Shown here one piece after another: positions 23,665 through 24,590 of a DNA stretch of 24,590 bases. Below the pieces are notes generated by a model that was not told where the DNA came from, did no database searches, and saw only the letters and a list, made by a program, of their open reading frames with translations. Positions within the stretch are counted from its first letter, which is position 1. Every line of letters starts with the position of its first letter. The DNA comes from CAYMST01 sp964393115 (GTDB taxonomy: Bacteria; Bacteroidota; Bacteroidia; Cytophagales; Cyclobacteriaceae). A program made the translations under genes and the position numbers. The stretch covers positions 1 to 24,590 of the forward strand of contig CAYMST010000040.1 of NCBI GenBank assembly GCA_964393115.1, written 5' to 3'.

Positions 23665-24590
23665 ATGATACCAAGACTAACTACCACCTGTTTGTTTCTG
23701 CTAATAGCCCTTTTGGGCTCTGCTCAGCAAAAGAGCCTTTACACCCATGCCATTAGTCCTAAGGGGAATCTCATCGCCATTTCGAAAGATAAACTCGTCT
23801 ATGTCTATGCGCTCACAGCAGATGAGCAAAAGTTCAATGTTGCCATGGGCGAAGATGTAGCTGGCTCGGGCTTTTCGGAAGACGAAAAGACGTTTTTCGT
23901 GATGGATTACAACTACGTTTTTCGAGCTTTTGACTTATCCAATGATGGAGAGGAACTATGGAGTAGTGATATTTTGGAGTTTATCGATCGGCCAGCAGAA
24001 AGAAAGCTGGTGAGGATAGTGGTTTCCCAAAGTGATGATTACCTATTGGCGCAACACTTGACACAGTCGGTTATATTGGATCGTTACACTGGCGAGTTAG
24101 TAGGATATGCCGATCAAGATATTTCACTCTATTCAGAAAATGATCGTATTCCGATCAGTGTTTGGCCAAGTGGTCCAAACTCATTTGAAATTATGAATCA
24201 AGGCAGTCGTGACTACTATCGTGCGGAGTTGGAGATAGAAGGCTATGGTTCGGTACAGACGAGCAAGGAATATGGTAATACTGAAGCACCATATCCAGTC
24301 TTAGCGCATTACCCCGGTAAATCATTGATTTATAAGCAAGATGATAAGGATAAAACAGAGGTAAAACTTAATGGTAAGAGCTTTCGCAGTGGAAAAGGAG
24401 ATCGCGTAGATTTTCCAGATGGTGTTTTCTCTCCGGATGGAAATTATTTTGCTACGGGAAAGTTTACCGAAAAAAGTGCCGTTTATGAATATGCTACGGG
24501 TAAGAAAATCATACAACTCGGGGTCAAAGAAGTACCTTATTTCGTGAATCAAAACTATGTAGTCTTTAACGTCTACAAGGCTGGCTATGC
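23665..24590 (+). CDS. Exported WD40-like beta-propeller protein, N-terminal part (runs off the right edge)
   Basis: ATG at 23665, nine bases after the CHAT stop; 308 codons are open to the window edge. A signal peptide (MIPRLTTTCLFLLIALLG, cleavage near SAQQ) is followed by propeller-type blades: THAISPKGNLIAISKDKLVYVYAL, GSGFSEDEKTFFVMDYNYVFRAFDL, and near the edge VFSPDGNYFATGKF with SAVYEYATGKKI. The SPDG/SPKG turns and W/Y-rich strand ends are typical of WD40-like blades. The remainder is unseen, so it may carry further domains. Its closeness and similar design to the N-terminus of the upstream CHAT protein suggest co-expression and physical interaction (inference). Confidence 0.8.
   Translation, partial: MIPRLTTTCLFLLIALLGSAQQKSLYTHAISPKGNLIAISKDKLVYVYALTADEQKFNVAMGEDVAGSGFSEDEKTFFVMDYNYVFRAFDLSNDGEELWSSDILEFIDRPAERKLVRIVVSQSDDYLLAQHLTQSVILDRYTGELVGYADQDISLYSENDRIPISVWPSGPNSFEIMNQGSRDYYRAELEIEGYGSVQTSKEYGNTEAPYPVLAHYPGKSLIYKQDDKDKTEVKLNGKSFRSGKGDRVDFPDGVFSPDGNYFATGKFTEKSAVYEYATGKKIIQLGVKEVPYFVNQNYVVFNVYKAGY

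Overview
The window looks like a chromosomal segment of a marine-type Bacteroidetes, most likely in the Cytophagales (Cytophagia). The basis is AT-rich DNA, Bacteroidetes -7 promoter boxes of the TAnnTTTG type upstream of several genes, lipoproteins with acidic residues just after the lipobox cysteine, a eukaryote-type (GSII) glutamine synthetase, and a decayed TonB-linked receptor end of SusC type. The genus is not established. I saw no rRNA, tRNA, CRISPR array, insertion sequence or phage gene.

Layout. Bases 1-2000 hold, on the minus strand, the 5' end of anmK (anhydro-muramic acid kinase, running off the left edge), a lipoprotein MsrA and a secreted alpha/beta-hydrolase. Bases 2000-2409 carry a decayed outer-membrane receptor on the plus strand. 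Bases 2410-5692 are a tight minus-strand group: a DUF763 protein, a CDF metal-efflux pump and an MFS transporter. Bases 5912-7067 are glutamine synthetase with a clear terminator, but the coding sequence is broken by an in-frame stop and a 10-N assembly gap. Bases 7014-7548 hold no large gene, but contain a potentially structured RNA and a 34-residue membrane microprotein. An aldose 1-epimerase and a methylglyoxal synthase are then divergent, followed by an AT-rich convergent spacer.

Bases 9341-12272 are a minus-strand run related to redox chemistry: DUF481 outer-membrane protein, cytochrome b561, a seven-cysteine ferredoxin and a PA0069-type radical SAM enzyme. Bases 12292-14301 are a two-gene minus-strand unit (double SnoaL-like protein plus a secreted unknown protein, closed by a strong terminator) divergent from an HxlR regulator, with a repeated TAGTCAT site between them. 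An M48 protease and a DoxX-like membrane protein are divergent. Two tandemly duplicated small outer-membrane proteins follow, then a lipoprotein gene frameshifted at a G7 run, and a BASS-family sodium symporter.

Bases 19573 to the right edge hold the most unusual unit: a 1360-residue exported protein with an N-terminal beta-propeller-like part, TPR repeats and a C-terminal CHAT (caspase-like) peptidase domain with an intact His/Cys pair. It is followed after 9 bases by a second exported beta-propeller-like protein that runs off the window. The pair looks like a co-transcribed envelope peptidase system. Its target and function cannot be read from this sequence.
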